This document shows, piece by piece, positions 18,795 to 28,963 of a DNA stretch of 64,000 nt. The stretch covers positions 1,798,001 through 1,862,000 of the forward strand of contig OZ246977.1 of the NCBI GenBank assembly GCA_965232465.1. Direction: 5' to 3'. Numbering within the stretch: the first letter of the stretch is position 1; every line of letters begins with the position of its first letter. A program made the translations under genes and the position numbers. This stretch comes from G965232465 sp965232465 (lineage in GTDB: Bacteria; Pseudomonadota; Alphaproteobacteria; JAQWUY01). Below the pieces are notes generated by a model. The model had not been told where the DNA came from, did no database searches, and saw only the letters and a list, made by a program, of their open reading frames with translations.

Positions 18795-21700
18795 TTATCC
18801 AATCTCTATCATCAGGTGGGCATTTCCGCCTGCGGCGGTGATATTATTACTAATGGTTTTTTCCGTTACAAATCGGGTTAAATATAAGGGTCCTCCTGCT
18901 TTGGGTCCCGTACCAGATAATCCCATTCCCCCGAACGGTTGCGTCCCAACCACCGCTCCGATTTGGTTGCGATTTACATATACATTTCCCACATTCACCG
19001 CCTGAACAATATATTCAATGGTCGCATCAATACGGGAATGAATCCCCAATGTTAAACCATACCCCGTGCCGTTAATGTGGTTTATGACTGTGTCCAAGTC
19101 TTTGGCGTTATATCGTATAACATGTAATATAGGTCCAAATACTTCTTGTTCCAACATGCCGATATATTCAATTTCCGCCATCATAGGCGTACAAAATGTA
19201 CCTTGTACACCGATAGGCATCGGATTTTCATAATGCACAGTGGCATTTATGCGTAACCATTGTTTATGATTGTTTAAGGTATCCAGTGCGGTTTGTGTAA
19301 TAATCGGTCCCACATCAGTGGATAATTTCATATTATCCCCAATATGTAATTGCTGCATTGCCCCCTGAATCATATCAATTACCGCATCGGCTATGTCCGA
19401 TTGTACATACAACACCCGCAAAGCAGAACACCGTTGCCCCGCACTGGCAAATGCCCCCATAATAATATCATCGCATAATTGTTCCAGTAGGGCGGAGCTA
19501 TCGGCGATAAGGGCATTTTGTCCCCCTGTTTCTGCAATGAATGGCACAATTCCATACAAACGATTGGCCAATTGTTTTTGAATACTATTGGCAACCGCCA
19601 TTGACCCCGTAAAACATACACCGCCCAAGGATTTATGGGCGAATGCAGCCTTACCCAGTGTTGCCCCATCTGTTAAAACAAGGTGTAACACATCGGTGGG
19701 TATGCCCGCCTGATGCAATATATCAATAGCAAAATGGGCGATTAACGGTGTACTATCAGCAGGCTTAGCAATAACACAATTGCCCGTTACCAACGCCGCC
19801 GCAATTTGTCCCATAAATATGGCAAGTGGGAAATTCCATGGGGATATACATACAAATGTTCCCTGTCCTAACCTATATAACATATTGGTTTCCCCGGTGG
19901 GTCCCGGTAATACATGGGGAACAAGGGTAGATCTTCCTTGATCCGCATAATATCGTAAGAAATCCACCGCCTCCCGAATTTCTGCCACCGCATCGTCAAG
20001 GGTTTTGCCTGCTTCAACCTGTAAAACCGCCAAAATCTTTATCGTGTTTTGTTCCAACACATCAGCGGTTTTTAATAATATATCCGCCCGGGTATTTACA
20101 TCTGTATTTTTCCAATCCTTAAACGCTTGGGCGGATATATGTAATGCGGTTTCAATGTGTTCTGCCCCCACCAAGTGCACGGTCGATATAATGTGGTTGG
20201 TGCTGGGTTGTATATCATCCGCTGTATTGTCAGTTATAATATCTTTGCCCCCAATAATACTGGTAACTGTTTTGGGTAAGGATATGTTTTGTATATCTTG
20301 TACCAAAGTATCCACCATAGGGTTTTGTGTAATATCGATACCTTTGGCATTAATACGATTGTCCCCACAAATATCAGATGGCATTTGTATGGCGGGGTGT
20401 GAATGCCCCCCATATCGGTTTGATATATCCACTGGATCTTCGGTAATTTCATCAATGGGAACAGATAAATTGGTAATACGATTGATAAAATTACTGTTTG
20501 CTCCGTTTTCTAATAACCGCCTTACCAAATACGCCAACAAGTTTTTATATCCCCCCACCGGGGCATATATCCGTACCGCATATCCCATTTTTAATAAAGT
20601 GTCTTGTAAAACACCCCCCATACCGTGCAGGCATTGAAATTCAAATTGTTTGCCCTTGCCAAGTGTCATAACCGTTGCCACTGTATGGGCATTATGGGTC
20701 GCAAAACACGGATACATTACATCGTTATAGGTGAACAATTTTTTGATACACGCCATGTACGATACATCCGTATATTGTTTGCGGGTAAATACGGGAAAGT
20801 CCCCTGTGTTTAAAGTTTGCGAACGTTTAATTTCCGTATCCCAATACGCCCCCTTAACCAACCGCACCATTAAGCGTTTGTGGTATTTTTGGGATAATTT
20901 TGCCACCCAATCAATATATGGGTATGCACGTTTTTGATACGCTTGGATAACAATTCCCAGCCCTTGCCACCCCTTTAAAACGGGTTCAGCAATAAGTTTT
21001 TCCAAGATTGTCATCGATATATCCAATCGTTCCGCTTCTTCCGCATCGATAAATAAACCAACATTGTATTCGCACGCTATGGTTGCCAATTTTAACAATC
21101 GGGGGTACAATGCGTTTAAAACTGTTTCTAAGTGCGTATATGAATATCGGGCATGCAGGGCGGATAATTTTACACTGATACCATCACTTTTTAATAAATC
21201 TTTGCCCGTATTCTTTTTACCAACCGTGTGCAGAGCATTTTCGTATGATTCCATGTATGTAATAGCATCTGCATCCGTTCTTGCCCCTTCGCCCAACATA
21301 TCAAACGAATGGGTATACCCCAATTTTGCATTACTGGTCGCCTTCGTATACGCATTTTTAATAGTTTCACCAATAACGAATTGCCGCCCCATTATATGCA
21401 TACCTTGACGGATACATTTGCGAATAACCGGATCCCCTAAACGATGGCTTAACCCTTTTAGGATAGTCCATATGGACGATTGTAAATCCGCTTGGCTGGG
21501 CGATACCCATTTACCCGTCAGCAATAATCCCCAAGTGGACGCATTGACAAATGCTGACTTATTTTTACCCAAATGGTGTTGCCAACTTTGCCCGCCAATT
21601 TTATCTTTAATAAGGGCATCCTGTGTTTCCGTATCGGGGATCCGTAACAACGATTCCGCCACACACATCAGGGTAATCCCTTCCTTAGTCGACAAATCAT

Positions 21701-21887
21701 ATTCATTCATTAACGCATCCACATTGCCAAGCGGGGTGTTACGCACCAATGCAACAAAATCTACACTCTGTTGTTTAACCTCTGCTTTTTGCGTGGGCGT
21801 TAATTGTGCAATCGGCAATAAATGTTCCACAACTTGTTTTTCGGGGGCGTATATTAAACCTTGAATCGTTGTGCGTAAATCTTGCAT
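18795..21887 (-). CDS. putA: Bifunctional proline dehydrogenase / glutamate-semialdehyde dehydrogenase
   Basis: Oxidises proline to glutamate in two steps (1030 residues). The first half is an FAD-dependent PRODH barrel: LFIDAEEAERLD, MVRLVKGAYWDTEIKRSQ, FATHNAHTV, FEFQCLHGMG and RIYAPVGGYKNLLAYLVRRLLENG. The second half is an aldehyde dehydrogenase: ISPWNFPLAIFMGQIAAAL, FTGSMAVANSIQ, the general-base Glu in IAETGGQNALI, the nucleophile Cys in ASAGQRCSALR, and GGMGLSGTGPKAGG. It lacks the N-terminal ribbon-helix-helix DNA-binding domain of enterobacterial PutA, so it should not repress its own operon. Proline is used for carbon, nitrogen and electrons. Confidence 0.95.
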   Translation of the reverse strand: MQDLRTTIQGLIYAPEKQVVEHLLPIAQLTPTQKAEVKQQSVDFVALVRNTPLGNVDALMNEYDLSTKEGITLMCVAESLLRIPDTETQDALIKDKIGGQSWQHHLGKNKSAFVNASTWGLLLTGKWVSPSQADLQSSIWTILKGLSHRLGDPVIRKCIRQGMHIMGRQFVIGETIKNAYTKATSNAKLGYTHSFDMLGEGARTDADAITYMESYENALHTVGKKNTGKDLLKSDGISVKLSALHARYSYTHLETVLNALYPRLLKLATIACEYNVGLFIDAEEAERLDISMTILEKLIAEPVLKGWQGLGIVIQAYQKRAYPYIDWVAKLSQKYHKRLMVRLVKGAYWDTEIKRSQTLNTGDFPVFTRKQYTDVSYMACIKKLFTYNDVMYPCFATHNAHTVATVMTLGKGKQFEFQCLHGMGGVLQDTLLKMGYAVRIYAPVGGYKNLLAYLVRRLLENGANSNFINRITNLSVPIDEITEDPVDISNRYGGHSHPAIQMPSDICGDNRINAKGIDITQNPMVDTLVQDIQNISLPKTVTSIIGGKDIITDNTADDIQPSTNHIISTVHLVGAEHIETALHISAQAFKDWKNTDVNTRADILLKTADVLEQNTIKILAVLQVEAGKTLDDAVAEIREAVDFLRYYADQGRSTLVPHVLPGPTGETNMLYRLGQGTFVCISPWNFPLAIFMGQIAAALVTGNCVIAKPADSTPLIAHFAIDILHQAGIPTDVLHLVLTDGATLGKAAFAHKSLGGVCFTGSMAVANSIQKQLANRLYGIVPFIAETGGQNALIADSSALLEQLCDDIIMGAFASAGQRCSALRVLYVQSDIADAVIDMIQGAMQQLHIGDNMKLSTDVGPIITQTALDTLNNHKQWLRINATVHYENPMPIGVQGTFCTPMMAEIEYIGMLEQEVFGPILHVIRYNAKDLDTVINHINGTGYGLTLGIHSRIDATIEYIVQAVNVGNVYVNRNQIGAVVGTQPFGGMGLSGTGPKAGGPLYLTRFVTEKTISNNITAAGGNAHLMIEIG

Positions 21888-21927
21888 AACTTTTTTCTCT
21901 TTCTTTATATAAAAATAATTTTCACAT

Positions 21928-21957
21928 ATTATAGTATAATATAAATCACTTTACCAA
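21928..21957 (-). promoter_or_regulatory. Putative promoter of putA
   Basis: On the minus strand TTGGTA (21957-21952) and TATAAT (21933-21928) are separated by 18 bases, about 40 bases upstream of the putA start. Confidence 0.4.
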
Positions 21958-22000
21958 ATTCATAAGGTTCTTGCAATATCTGGATAGGATAGGATTACAT

Positions 22001-24142
22001 TTAGGGTTTTCGCACCTGAAAAAGGGGGGGGTCTGTTTCCGCTATGTCCGGATCTATGGGGGCTGTATCTTGCATATCTATAAATTCCTGTTCGGTTAAG
22101 ATGGTTACGCCTAAGTCTCGGGCTTTTTTGGCTTTACTGCCAGCATTTTCACCCATAATAACAAAATCTGTTTTTTTCGACACAGAACCGCTTACTTTTG
22201 CCCCCAAGGTTTCCGCTAAGTTTTTTGCCTCTTCCCGTTTCATGTGCGTTAATGTGCCTGTGAAAACAAGGGTTTTAGCACTGAAAATACTACTGCTAGT
22301 CTGCTGTACAAAATCTTGCACCTGTACTTCATTTTGCAAATCGTCCAGCAACGCCCGATTTTCAACAATAAAATGCATAACATCCTGTGCCACTGTGTCG
22401 CCAATGCCGTCGATACTGATAAGTTCCGCATATGCGGTATTATCCAACCCGCCTGCATGTGCCCGCTGCATAGCGGTGCGAAAATCTGTAAATTTTTCAT
22501 AATATTTCGATAATAATTTTGCTGTTTCCCGTCCCACTTTGGGAATGCCAAGGGCAAAAATAAACCTATCCATGGCAATGGTGCGTTTTTGTTCAATCGC
22601 CTGTATCAAATTGGCAAACGCTTTTTCACCCCACCCATCCGATGCCAAAATCATATCCGCATGGGTGACAATACGGAAAATATCCGCTTGGGTGGTTAAA
22701 ATCCCTTTGTTAAAAAACGCCTCGATATGTTTTGCCCCTAACCCTTCAATATCAAAGGCATATCGGGACACAAAGTGTTTTAAATTCTCTGTCCGCTGGG
22801 CGGGACATCCACTGATATTGGTACAGCGCAATGCCACATCCTCCCCCACTTGTTGCACAGGGGATTCGCATTCGGGACATGTATCGGGAAACACAAACGG
22901 CATCGAATCCGTCGGGCGCTTGTCCCTGTGTACGGTAACAATTTTAGGGATAACATCACCCGCCCGTTCCACCACCACAGTATCGCCATTTCTGATACCC
23001 AAACGATCGATTTCATCCCGATTGTGCAAAGTTGCCCGTGCCACCAGAACCCCGCCAATATTCACCGGCTGTAAATTGGCAACGGGGGTTAAGACCCCTG
23101 TTCTGCCCACTTGTATGGATATGCTATTTAACACGGTTACAGCTTGTTCGGCGGGAAATTTATGGGCAATTGCCCAACGGGGGGAACGGGCAATAAAGCC
23201 CAATCGATGTTGATATTGTAAATCGTTGACCTTATATACTATGCCGTCAATATCAAAATCTAAGGCGGATCGGCTATCACATAAATGTGCATAATAGTCC
23301 ATAATTTCATCCACATTCGAACATACTGTACCCATGGGGGGGGTCAAAAATCCCCATTGTTGCAATTTTTCATGTGCGTGCTGCATGGTGGTAGCAAACG
23401 GATTTGATACATACCCCCACGCATACGCAAAAAATTGCAATGGACGGCTGGCGGTAATAGCACTGTCCAATTGTCGTACGGAACCCGCCGCCGCATTACG
23501 GGGGTTGGCAAATAGTTTGTTATTATTGTGTTTTTGGGTTTCATTTAGGGTGATAAATTTCGAAGTCCGCATATAAATTTCCCCCCGAATATCAATCACA
23601 TCTGGAAAATCGCCGTTTAAGGTATGGGGAATATCGGATACGGTTTTTACATTGACTGTAATATCTTCGCCCACCGCCCCATCACCACGGGTTACGGCAT
23701 GTTTTAAATGCCCCTGTTCATACCGTACGGATACGCTGATACCATCAATTTTTAAATCCGTCCATATATCAATATTCCCTTGGTGTTTTAAATACCGCTG
23801 AATTTTATCCATAAATTCAACAATATCCCCCCGCTCAAATGCGTTGCTGAGCGACAACATTGGCACCTTGTGTTTGATTTTTGCAAATCCCTCCCGTATG
23901 GCATATCCGACCGATGTATTGGGGCTGTTATCCTTAACAAAGTGGGGGAATTTATGTTCAAGGGCTGTCATCACCCGTCGCAAAGCATCATAATCCGCAT
24001 CGGATATTTCGGGGGCATCCTGTGCATGATATTTTTTATCATGATGCGATATTTCCACATACAAACTATGCAGCCACTGCTTCGCATCAGAGTCGCTTAA
24101 TGTATTCAGATCCAAATTTTTAACAGTGGCAATAAAATCCAT
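22001..24142 (-). CDS. ligA: NAD-dependent DNA ligase
   Basis: Seals nicks in DNA using NAD. The 713-residue protein shows the adenylation motif KIDG with its nucleophilic lysine (TDLKIDGISVSVRYEQG), the RGDGAVGEDIT loop, RGEIYM, an OB-fold, a four-Cys zinc finger (CPECESP through CTNISGCPAQ), helix-hairpin-helix repeats around GIPKVGRETAKLL, and a C-terminal BRCT domain (TLVFTGTLTHMKREEAK). I chose ATG 24142; a GTG six bases earlier directly follows the recN stop and is also possible. It is the last gene of an lpxC-bamD-recN-ligA series. Confidence 0.96.
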   Translation of the reverse strand: MDFIATVKNLDLNTLSDSDAKQWLHSLYVEISHHDKKYHAQDAPEISDADYDALRRVMTALEHKFPHFVKDNSPNTSVGYAIREGFAKIKHKVPMLSLSNAFERGDIVEFMDKIQRYLKHQGNIDIWTDLKIDGISVSVRYEQGHLKHAVTRGDGAVGEDITVNVKTVSDIPHTLNGDFPDVIDIRGEIYMRTSKFITLNETQKHNNNKLFANPRNAAAGSVRQLDSAITASRPLQFFAYAWGYVSNPFATTMQHAHEKLQQWGFLTPPMGTVCSNVDEIMDYYAHLCDSRSALDFDIDGIVYKVNDLQYQHRLGFIARSPRWAIAHKFPAEQAVTVLNSISIQVGRTGVLTPVANLQPVNIGGVLVARATLHNRDEIDRLGIRNGDTVVVERAGDVIPKIVTVHRDKRPTDSMPFVFPDTCPECESPVQQVGEDVALRCTNISGCPAQRTENLKHFVSRYAFDIEGLGAKHIEAFFNKGILTTQADIFRIVTHADMILASDGWGEKAFANLIQAIEQKRTIAMDRFIFALGIPKVGRETAKLLSKYYEKFTDFRTAMQRAHAGGLDNTAYAELISIDGIGDTVAQDVMHFIVENRALLDDLQNEVQVQDFVQQTSSSIFSAKTLVFTGTLTHMKREEAKNLAETLGAKVSGSVSKKTDFVIMGENAGSKAKKARDLGVTILTEQEFIDMQDTAPIDPDIAETDPPLFQVRKP

Positions 24143-24148
24143 ATGCAC

Positions 24149-25846
24149 TTATACCCCCAATAAAGATTTTGCGTTATTGACTGCATGTTCGGTGACTGTA
24201 TCGGCACTTAGCATACAGGCAATTTCTTGGATACGCTGTGGCATATCAAGGGCGGTAATATGCGATATTGTCGTATCATTAACCGTATTTTTTTCCACAA
24301 ACAAATGCGTATCACCTGCGGATGCGACCTGTGGGCTGTGGGTGATAACCAACACTTGGTGCGTGGTCGATAACGCCCGTAACCTTGCCCCAATTTTGTC
24401 GGCGGAACTGCCCCCAACGCCGGCGTCTATTTCATCAAACATCAAGGTCGACGCCGTATTGGTGTTATGCAACACCACATGGATAGCCAACAGCAATCGG
24501 GATAATTCCCCGCCACTGGCGGATTTGTGAATGGGGCTGAATACCCCGCCTGCATTGGTACGGGCATGAAACACCACCGTATCACAGCCTGTGGGCGATG
24601 CCTGTGTTGGCTGCAAGTATGGGGGGGAATTATCCGCCATATGTATTGTGTCCACCTGCACAGAAAAATTTGCCCCTTGTAGGGCAAGATTAGGCAATTC
24701 TGCACAAACTTTATCACTTAAATCTGTGGCGGACGCTGTGCGAACTTGTGTTATATGTGTGGCACAGTCCATATACGCCATATATGCCTCCTTTACTATG
24801 TCCAAATGGTGTTGTATAACCGCATCGCTATCCATAAACAGTTTATTTTTTTCCCTAAGTTCTGCATGGTATGTTACCAAACCATCGGGGGTGGTGCGGT
24901 GTTTTTGTGCCAAAGATCGTAAAGCATGCAGGCGATCTTCAATCTTTTCCAAATCCATGGCACTGTGCTGAATATGCGTGGCATATGCATTGACCGTATG
25001 TGCCACATCCATCAGCGATTCACGGGCGGATATGACCGTATCCAATAAGGGTTGTATTTTATCGCCCGCCACAGGTAATAATCGTTCCAGACTGCCCTCA
25101 GTTTTGGCAAGCAAGCTACTTATGGTGTCATCCCCTTCGATAAGCGTATACACATTGTTATAATCCGCCAGCAACCGATGCACATTTTTCATCTCTGTTT
25201 GGCGAATTTGCAAAGCTTCGTATTCGCCAACTTCGGGATTTATATCCTCCAATTCTGATAAACAATGGGCAATATATTGTGCATCGGATTGCACATCCTG
25301 CATGCGTTTTACGACCCTATTATACGCCGCAAGTGCCGATTGCCAATCCGCATATAAAGCTTGTATTTTCGGACGCATATTCATAATTCCCGCATAACAA
25401 TCCAAAATATCAAGATGGGTTTTAGGGGATAACAGTCCATGTTGTTCAAATTGTCCCTGTACATCAATTAAAGTTTCACCAATCATTTTTAACATCCGTA
25501 CGCTGGTGGGCAACCCATTCACATATGCCTGTGATTTGCCATCGGCTTTTATTGTACGACGCAATAACAACGGCTCTGCTGTGTCATAATCCATATCAAA
25601 ATCTTTTAAAACCTGCCACACAGGGTGGTTTACGGAGGGTTCGAAACTAGCAACAACCGATGCCTTATCGGTGCCTTGTCGCACCAAACTGCTGTCGCCT
25701 CGACCGCCAATCACCAACCCAATGGCATCGAATACAATCGATTTTCCCGCCCCTGTTTCCCCTGTTAAGGTGGTCAACCCTGCCTGTACATCAAGACTCA
25801 GGTTGTCAACTAATACAATATTGGTGATACTGAGGTGGGTTAACAT
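24149..25846 (-). CDS. recN: DNA repair protein RecN
   Basis: SMC-like ATPase (565 residues) for double-strand break repair. Walker A is in TLTGETGAGKSIVFDAIGLV near the N-terminus. The ABC signature (SASGGELSRLLLAIHVVL) and Walker B (TLMFDEIDAGVGGSSADKIGARL) are in the last third, with the H-loop in VLVITHSPQVAS. Between them lies a helical coiled-coil region. ligA begins within a few bases of its stop codon. Confidence 0.95.
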   Translation of the reverse strand: MLTHLSITNIVLVDNLSLDVQAGLTTLTGETGAGKSIVFDAIGLVIGGRGDSSLVRQGTDKASVVASFEPSVNHPVWQVLKDFDMDYDTAEPLLLRRTIKADGKSQAYVNGLPTSVRMLKMIGETLIDVQGQFEQHGLLSPKTHLDILDCYAGIMNMRPKIQALYADWQSALAAYNRVVKRMQDVQSDAQYIAHCLSELEDINPEVGEYEALQIRQTEMKNVHRLLADYNNVYTLIEGDDTISSLLAKTEGSLERLLPVAGDKIQPLLDTVISARESLMDVAHTVNAYATHIQHSAMDLEKIEDRLHALRSLAQKHRTTPDGLVTYHAELREKNKLFMDSDAVIQHHLDIVKEAYMAYMDCATHITQVRTASATDLSDKVCAELPNLALQGANFSVQVDTIHMADNSPPYLQPTQASPTGCDTVVFHARTNAGGVFSPIHKSASGGELSRLLLAIHVVLHNTNTASTLMFDEIDAGVGGSSADKIGARLRALSTTHQVLVITHSPQVASAGDTHLFVEKNTVNDTTISHITALDMPQRIQEIACMLSADTVTEHAVNNAKSLLGV

Positions 25847-25873
25847 GTGTTAAACCTTATGGCTGATAGGCAT

Positions 25874-26629
25874 TCAGTAAATCAAAAGCATATGCGTACC
25901 AAGGACTGTTTGGGTGGTTATACCCCAAAATAGCCCCGTCTCATAGGCACGGTCATATAATCCCAATGCCAAATACGCTTCCACCGTACGGGCAAGGGCT
26001 TCCGGCACTTGGGAGGTATATGAATATTCTTCGATAACAACCGCAAACCGGGCAATTGCCGGTTGATAGGCGTTTTCGAATAAATAAAACCGTCCCACAT
26101 CCAAATGCTTACCAGCGATATGGTCTTTTGCAAGTTCAATTTTATTACGGGCGGATAAGGCAAATACACTGTCGGGATATTTTAAAATCACATCCGTTAA
26201 GGATTCTAAGGCTTTTGCTGTGTTACCTTGATCCCGTCCCACATCGACAATTTGTTCGTAATACGATTGGGCTTTGACATAGGCAATTTTTGGGGCAAGT
26301 TCATGTTGGGGATTAAAGGTTAAAAAAGTATCCGCATACGACACCACCTCCAAATATCTTAAATTGGAATATGCCAACAATACAATATCGGCAATTGCCT
26401 GTTTTGCCAATGGGTGTTTCGGGTGTTGGCGTTCCACCTCTTCAAATGCTTTAATCGCCTCTTCATAGGCACCATTGGCTTGAAATTGCAGGGCAATATC
26501 ATATAATTCCTCAGCGGGCAGTTCCACTTGGACTTCGGGCTCTTCGGTACCACATGCCACCAGTACAAATGACACTACGACAAGTGTTAATATTTTACCG
26601 AAAGATTTTTTTATCACAGATGTTATCAT
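25874..26629 (-). CDS. bamD: Outer-membrane assembly lipoprotein BamD, with a frameshifted C-terminus
   Basis: BamD is an essential lipoprotein of the BAM complex that inserts beta-barrels into the outer membrane. A signal peptide with a lipobox ending VACGT (lipidated Cys about residue 26) leads into TPR-like helical repeats (ALQFQANGAYEEAIKAFEEV, PKHPLAKQAIADIVLLAYSN and others) and the family segment VPEALARTVEAYLALGLYDRAYETG. After this the open frame continues as LFWGITTQTVLGTHMLLIY, which is unlike BamD. One extra G in the GGGG run at 25934-25937 would restore AILGYNHPNSPWYAYAFDLL and a stop at 25857. Either the sequence has an indel error or the real protein has a changed last 20 residues. 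Confidence 0.88.
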   Translation of the reverse strand: MITSVIKKSFGKILTLVVVSFVLVACGTEEPEVQVELPAEELYDIALQFQANGAYEEAIKAFEEVERQHPKHPLAKQAIADIVLLAYSNLRYLEVVSYADTFLTFNPQHELAPKIAYVKAQSYYEQIVDVGRDQGNTAKALESLTDVILKYPDSVFALSARNKIELAKDHIAGKHLDVGRFYLFENAYQPAIARFAVVIEEYSYTSQVPEALARTVEAYLALGLYDRAYETGLFWGITTQTVLGTHMLLIY

Positions 26630-26718
26630 AATTTACCTTTGTTGAATATTCTTATAAAGACGATGCAGTATACCATATTTAACACAAATATTTAATACAT
26701 ATTTAGGCTTTTATTATA

Positions 26719-27555
26719 TCATACACATATATCATACGCATGGGTATTGTTAAATAAAGTATATAATGCTTGGTTATTAAGATGGTGCCCCATTTTGTGG
26801 GCGATGATTTTACCTTGTATGGGGTATCCCCCAAGGGCAAGGTCGCCCATAATATCGAGCACCTTATGGCGTACAGGTTCATCATCAAATCGCAATCGAT
26901 TCAAGGGCTTTTCATCGCCAAAAACCACCGCCGTATCCACACTTGCCCCACGGGCAAGGTCGTATTTCTGATAGTGAAGCAATTGATTCATAAAACCAAA
27001 AGTACGGGCGGGGGCAATGTGCTTGGCGTATATGTGGGGGGTAATATGTCCGCTAAACCGTTGTCGCCCAATGGCAGGGTGGGCAAAATCGATTCGGGCA
27101 TCGATATAAAACCCATCGTCGGGGGCAAATGTAAACCTCCCCCCATGTGCGTCTTCGGTGGTTATTGTATCCATGATTTTTATATACGATAATGGGTGCG
27201 GGGTTGCCACCATACCAACCCGCTGTATGGCTTGGACAAAATCCAAACTGCCCCCATCCATAATGGGCAATTCCATTTGATCACACTGTATAATAGCATC
27301 ATGAATATGACACCCATACAAAGCGGACATAAGATGTTCGATGGTGACAAAAGTAGTTGTGCCATTGCTGATACTGGTGGCGTTTCGAGTCTGGGTTACC
27401 TGTGTGTACATGGCGAGCATATCCCCAAATAAAATCCCTGTACCCTTGGTGTTCGGCGACACGGTAACCGTCGCCTGTTCGCCACTGTGAATGGTTATAC
27501 CTGTTATCTGAAACGGTTTTGACAGGGTCTGACGAAATGCGGGAAACAAGGTCAT
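26719..27555 (-). CDS. lpxC: UDP-3-O-acyl-N-acetylglucosamine deacetylase
   Basis: Zinc amidase that commits UDP-sugar to lipid A synthesis (278 residues). Zinc ligands are seen as the His in EHLMSALYGCHIHDA and the H-x3-D of HKVLDIMGDLALGG; the catalytic base region is ELPIMDGGSLDFVQAI, and the conserved late AHKMGHHLNN is present. The ATG overlaps the cysS stop by four bases (ATGA). Its presence shows that the cell makes lipopolysaccharide. In alphaproteobacteria lpxC often follows ftsZ, but here it follows cysS. Confidence 0.95.
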   Translation of the reverse strand: MTLFPAFRQTLSKPFQITGITIHSGEQATVTVSPNTKGTGILFGDMLAMYTQVTQTRNATSISNGTTTFVTIEHLMSALYGCHIHDAIIQCDQMELPIMDGGSLDFVQAIQRVGMVATPHPLSYIKIMDTITTEDAHGGRFTFAPDDGFYIDARIDFAHPAIGRQRFSGHITPHIYAKHIAPARTFGFMNQLLHYQKYDLARGASVDTAVVFGDEKPLNRLRFDDEPVRHKVLDIMGDLALGGYPIQGKIIAHKMGHHLNNQALYTLFNNTHAYDICV

Positions 27556-28937
27556 TTTTTTACGATTTGATAATCACCACTGGGTAAATCTGTTATGGTG
27601 TATCCCATACTTTCAATTTGGGCACGGATGGCATCAGCGGTAACAAAATCTTTGTTGTGCTTAGCAGTTTTGCGGTTTTCCGCCAATAATTTAATTTCAG
27701 AATGATTATCTATTTCAATTGCTGAATTTTTCTTTGCATGAAAGTTATATTCTTTTGATAGGTCAAAACCTAAAAATTTTACTGCTTCACGCAATATGTT
27801 TTTATTCTGCTTGGATGGATTAGAGTTTGTAATTTTTTGATATTCCCATAATACAGATAATGCTAATGGCGTGTTTAAATCTTGTTTTATAGCACCTATA
27901 AATTTTTCTTTAAAATGATCTTTTTGAATTTCAGTATCATTTTTAACACATTGATTTTCACCATACAAAGTATTGGTCAATTTTCGTAAACTATGCTTGG
28001 CTTCATCGAGTTTTGCTTTGGTAAAATCGAGCGGTTTTCTGTAATGGGTACCCAATAATACCAAGCGAATTGCCGAACCCCTGTACTCTTGTAACAATTC
28101 CCGTACAGTGTAAAAGTTCCCCAACGACTTGGACATTTTTTCCCCTTCGGACATAACAAATCCATTGTGCATCCAGTATTTGGCAAATGTGCCACTATCA
28201 TTGGCACAGCACGATTGGGCAATTTCATTTTGATGGTGGGGAAAAATTAAATCCAACCCGCCCCCATGAATATCAAAATGTTCACCCAAATTTTTCTTTG
28301 CCATAGCGGAACATTCAATATGCCACCCGGGTCGTCCATATCCCCATGGGCTGTCCCACCCCGGTTCTGTGTCGTTCGATGGTTTCCACAATACAAAATC
28401 CGCTGGGTCTTGTTTATAAGATGCCACTTCGACCCGTGCCCCCGCCACTTGTGCGTCATATTCTTTACGGGCAAATTTTCCATACTCTGCCCATGATTTT
28501 ACCCGAAACAATACATGCCCATCGGACACATACGCATGTCCTTTGGTAAGCAAAGTATCAATCATAGCCTTCATTTCCTCCACATATTCCGTTGCCCGTG
28601 GTTGTACAGTGGGCGGTCGTGTACGCAACGCCTTACAATCGGCAAAAAATTGTGCTGTGGTGCGGTCCGTAAGTTCCCGAATATGTTCACCATTTTTTAA
28701 TGCCTGTGCATTGATTTTATCGTCGATATCGGTGATATTGCGCACATAAGATACTTGTGCATATGTGCGTTGCAACAGGCGGTACAACACATCAAACACC
28801 ACCAATGGGCGGGCATTACCAATATGGATAAAATCATATACAGTGGGACCACACACATACATTTTTACATGCTTTTTGTCGATCGGCACAAAAGGTTGTA
28901 AGGTGCGGGTATAGGTGTCAAAAATCTGTATGGTCAT
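27552..28937 (-). CDS. cysS: Cysteinyl-tRNA synthetase
   Basis: Class I synthetase that charges tRNA-Cys (461 residues). Motifs: zinc-binding Cys and the HIGH-type sequence in CGPTVYDFIHIGNARP, WHIECSAMAKK with another zinc Cys, HGGGLDLIFPHHQNE with the zinc His, and KMSKSLGNF. The part encoded by about 27640-27960 (roughly residues 320-430) is noticeably richer in A and T than the rest of the gene and its neighbours, possibly from recombination with a divergent allele. Reading frame and helical C-terminal domain remain intact. Confidence 0.95.
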   Translation of the reverse strand: MTIQIFDTYTRTLQPFVPIDKKHVKMYVCGPTVYDFIHIGNARPLVVFDVLYRLLQRTYAQVSYVRNITDIDDKINAQALKNGEHIRELTDRTTAQFFADCKALRTRPPTVQPRATEYVEEMKAMIDTLLTKGHAYVSDGHVLFRVKSWAEYGKFARKEYDAQVAGARVEVASYKQDPADFVLWKPSNDTEPGWDSPWGYGRPGWHIECSAMAKKNLGEHFDIHGGGLDLIFPHHQNEIAQSCCANDSGTFAKYWMHNGFVMSEGEKMSKSLGNFYTVRELLQEYRGSAIRLVLLGTHYRKPLDFTKAKLDEAKHSLRKLTNTLYGENQCVKNDTEIQKDHFKEKFIGAIKQDLNTPLALSVLWEYQKITNSNPSKQNKNILREAVKFLGFDLSKEYNFHAKKNSAIEIDNHSEIKLLAENRKTAKHNKDFVTADAIRAQIESMGYTITDLPSGDYQIVKK

Positions 28938-28963
28938 AGGAATCTCATATATAAATATAATTT

